NCBI GenBank assembly: GCA_027483705.1
Contig: JAIXTY010000141.1
Span: 1 to 44,680, forward strand
Origin: Rubrivivax sp.
GTDB taxonomy: Bacteria; Pseudomonadota; Gammaproteobacteria; Burkholderiales; Burkholderiaceae_C
DNA length: 44,680 bases
Direction of reading: 5' to 3'
The notes under the pieces are model-generated. The model did not search any database and had not been told where the DNA came from. It saw only the letters and a list, made by a program, of their open reading frames with translations. Below, one piece after another: positions 44,232-44,680 of the stretch. The translations under genes were made by a program, and so were the position numbers. Within the stretch, counting starts at the first letter, position 1. The number at the start of each line of letters is the position of its first letter.

Positions 44232-44680
44232 ATGAACGCGCCGCTGCCCACCGTCCGCGCCGATCCTGCCCTGCTGGGTGAACGTGCCAGCCGCCAGCGT
44301 CTGCTGGTCGAGGCCCTGGCCCCGCTGCTGCCGCCCCACGCCCTGCTCTGGCAGCCCGAGGACACCGTGCCCTACGAGTGCGACGGCCTCACCGCCTACC
44401 GCCAGCTGCCGCTGGCCGTGGCCCTGCCCGAGACCGAGGACCAGGTGGCCGCCGTGCTCGCGGCCTGCCACCGCCTGGCGGTGCCGGTGGTGGCGCGTGG
44501 CGCCGGCACGGGCCTGTCGGGCGGGGCGATGCCGCACCCGCTGGGCCTGACGCTGTCGCTGGCCAAGTTCAACCGCATCGTGCAGGTCGACGTGCACGCG
44601 CGCACGGCCACCGTGCAGTGCGGCGTGCGCAACCTCGCCATCAGCGAGGCGGTGGCGAAGCACGGCCTGTACTACGCGCC
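44232..44680 (+). CDS. glcD: Glycolate oxidase subunit GlcD, N-terminal part
   Basis: The first 149 codons of an FAD-linked oxidase run off the right edge. The FAD-binding PCMH fold is evident: ALPETEDQVAAVLAACHRLAVPVV, then ARGAGTGLSGGAMP, the pyrophosphate loop, and FNRIVQVDVHARTATVQCGV. QPEDTVPYECDGLTAYRQLP is close to GlcD, which oxidises glycolate to glyoxylate with GlcE and GlcF. A D-lactate dehydrogenase of the same family is less likely. A TACAGT box ends 6 nt before ATG 44232. Confidence 0.9.
   Translation, partial: MNAPLPTVRADPALLGERASRQRLLVEALAPLLPPHALLWQPEDTVPYECDGLTAYRQLPLAVALPETEDQVAAVLAACHRLAVPVVARGAGTGLSGGAMPHPLGLTLSLAKFNRIVQVDVHARTATVQCGVRNLAISEAVAKHGLYYA

Overview
The window is a stretch of very GC-rich bacterial chromosome with dense, mostly housekeeping gene content. 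The betaproteobacterial-type glutamate-cysteine ligase, the stand-alone N-terminal methionine synthase module, PhaM, a DUF3567-type protein, and the glnK-amtB-gshA order all point to Burkholderiales, probably near the Rubrivivax/Leptothrix/Ideonella group. This placement comes from gene types and order, not from a database search. No insertion sequence, prophage, integrase or CRISPR array was seen, and base use looks uniform throughout.

Layout. 1-2044: the tail of an OmpR/PhoB-type response regulator, a sterol-desaturase-family membrane enzyme and an SDR oxidoreductase. 2060-10050 (all minus strand): a secreted caspase-fold protein without its catalytic residues, the lipoprotein RlpA, and a giant 1852-residue protein with two alpha/beta-hydrolase domains, a CHAT protease domain and a TPR-like tail. 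10260-10992: tRNA-Arg(CCG) divergent from a membrane-anchored cytochrome c. 11009-13901 (minus): purU, a SnoaL-like protein, a YheT-type hydrolase and a conserved hypothetical. 14088-17627: a pullulanase lipoprotein preceded by two copies of a candidate operator. 17707-20779: an XdhC-family protein followed by a partner-switching set (FHA-PP2C phosphatase, STAS antagonist, HATPase kinase). 20810-22916 (minus): lemA and two TPM-domain genes. 23020-27374: a Rossmann-like protein, hemE, then a 365-bp gap with two DnaA-box-like sites, then priA. 27387-28916: comM. 28971-34393: an NtrC site, a sigma-54 promoter, glnK, amtB, a strong terminator, then the gshA-kup pair. 34394-35461: the methionine synthase N-terminal module. 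35507-38702: rhodanese, a 7TM MHYT-like protein beside a GGDEF-EAL protein, and a DUF3567-type protein. 38742-44199: a DUF3108-like protein divergent from a plus-strand run of a degenerate FAH-like protein, a retropepsin, TraB/GumN, PhaM and FIST. 44232-end: start of glcD.

How the genes work together. glnK-amtB is a classic nitrogen-stress unit, and its promoter region carries a textbook NtrC dyad and a -24/-12 element. The FHA-PP2C/STAS/HATPase trio should form a phosphorylation-controlled regulatory switch. The GGDEF-EAL protein and the neighbouring 7TM protein look like a split membrane-sensor/c-di-GMP pair. The most unusual locus is the CHAT-hydrolase giant. It keeps two complete Ser-Asp-His triads and a His/Cys dyad in one polypeptide, and it lies downstream of a secreted caspase-fold pseudoenzyme. 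I consider it the best candidate for undescribed biology here.
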